Part shown: piece after piece, positions 5,773-5,789 of the stretch
Numbering within the stretch: position 1 is the stretch's first letter
How the letters are laid out: each line of letters opens with the position of its first letter
From: Verrucomicrobiota bacterium
GTDB lineage: Bacteria; Verrucomicrobiota; Verrucomicrobiia; Verrucomicrobiales; DEV007
Reading direction: 5' to 3'
DNA length: 5,789 bases
Assembly: GCA_020629815.1 (NCBI GenBank)
Contig: JAHDCN010000192.1
Location: 1-5,789 of the forward strand
Position numbers and translations under genes: made by a program
The notes under the pieces: model-generated
What the model was told of the DNA's origin: nothing
Seen by the model: only the letters and a program-made list of their open reading frames with translations
Databases searched by the model: none

Positions 5773-5789
5773 GTCATTTCGAGCGAGCT
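5773..5789 (+). repeat. Repeat copy C, truncated by window edge
   Basis: GTCATTTCGA at 5773-5782 is identical to ten bases of copy B and is followed by GCGAGCT, whose last five bases recur in copy A. The remainder lies beyond the window, so its full length is unknown. Confidence 0.5.

Larger units (their letters stand above)
5482..5789. repeat. Composite intergenic repeat region without a convincing gene
   Basis: This block contains two inverted copies of a roughly 40-bp motif (5488-5528 plus, 5607-5644 minus), the start of a third copy at the window edge (5773-5789 plus), and three short hairpins (5556-5580, 5653-5670, 5705-5719). A 94-residue minus-strand open frame (5483-5767) covers it, but its Arg/Asp/Gly-rich product has no domain look and follows the repeats, so I do not call it a gene. 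The motif resembles GTCATTTCGA...GAAATCTC dispersed repeats that I recall from several bacterial phyla. Without the genome the copy number cannot be shown. Confidence 0.6.

Noticed and set aside
5482..5789. CRISPR array
   Set aside because: The repeat copies are inverted, diverged and irregularly spaced, and no cas gene is present.

Overview
The window looks like an ordinary chromosomal stretch of a Gram-negative bacterium, most likely a verrucomicrobial or planctomycete-like (PVC group) organism. That placement is an inference. It rests on a secreted protein with an SHD1-like segment (HAKGMARVSLFDL followed by a Q-Y-D-F-D-P motif), a membrane protein joining DUF4190-like helices to a pseudopilin-like C-terminal domain, a membrane-anchored DUF2314 protein, and start codons without Shine-Dalgarno sequences. 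No rRNA, tRNA, transposase, integrase, CRISPR array or phage gene is visible.

Layout. Positions 1-1646 (+) hold the C-terminal three quarters of a RecQ DNA helicase cut by the left window edge. Convergent with it is 1678-2409 (-), a secreted, very basic protein built from two copies of a helical unit. A 77-bp divergent intergenic region (2410-2486) separates this from 2487-3185 (+), a secreted SHD1-like protein. After an 85-bp gap with a small hairpin, 3271-4395 (+) encodes a membrane-anchored protein ending in a DUF2314 domain. Next come two minus-strand genes transcribed right to left: 4751-5368 (DUF4190-like/pseudopilin-like fusion), then 4407-4685 (92-residue unknown protein), which converges on the DUF2314 gene with an 11-bp gap. 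The last 420 bp (5369-5789) carry no convincing gene. They hold an AT-rich promoter-like stretch, then from about 5482 a composite of inverted repeats and short perfect hairpins that looks like a dispersed intergenic repeat.

The genes do not form one obvious pathway. RecQ is a DNA-repair and recombination enzyme. Most of the others are predicted envelope or secreted proteins of unknown role, and 2487-3185 with 3271-4395 could be co-transcribed. I find no clear new multi-gene system. The items most worth a second look are the composite repeat at the right end, the duplicated basic secreted protein, the DUF2314 fusion, and the absence of Shine-Dalgarno motifs at all five visible gene starts.
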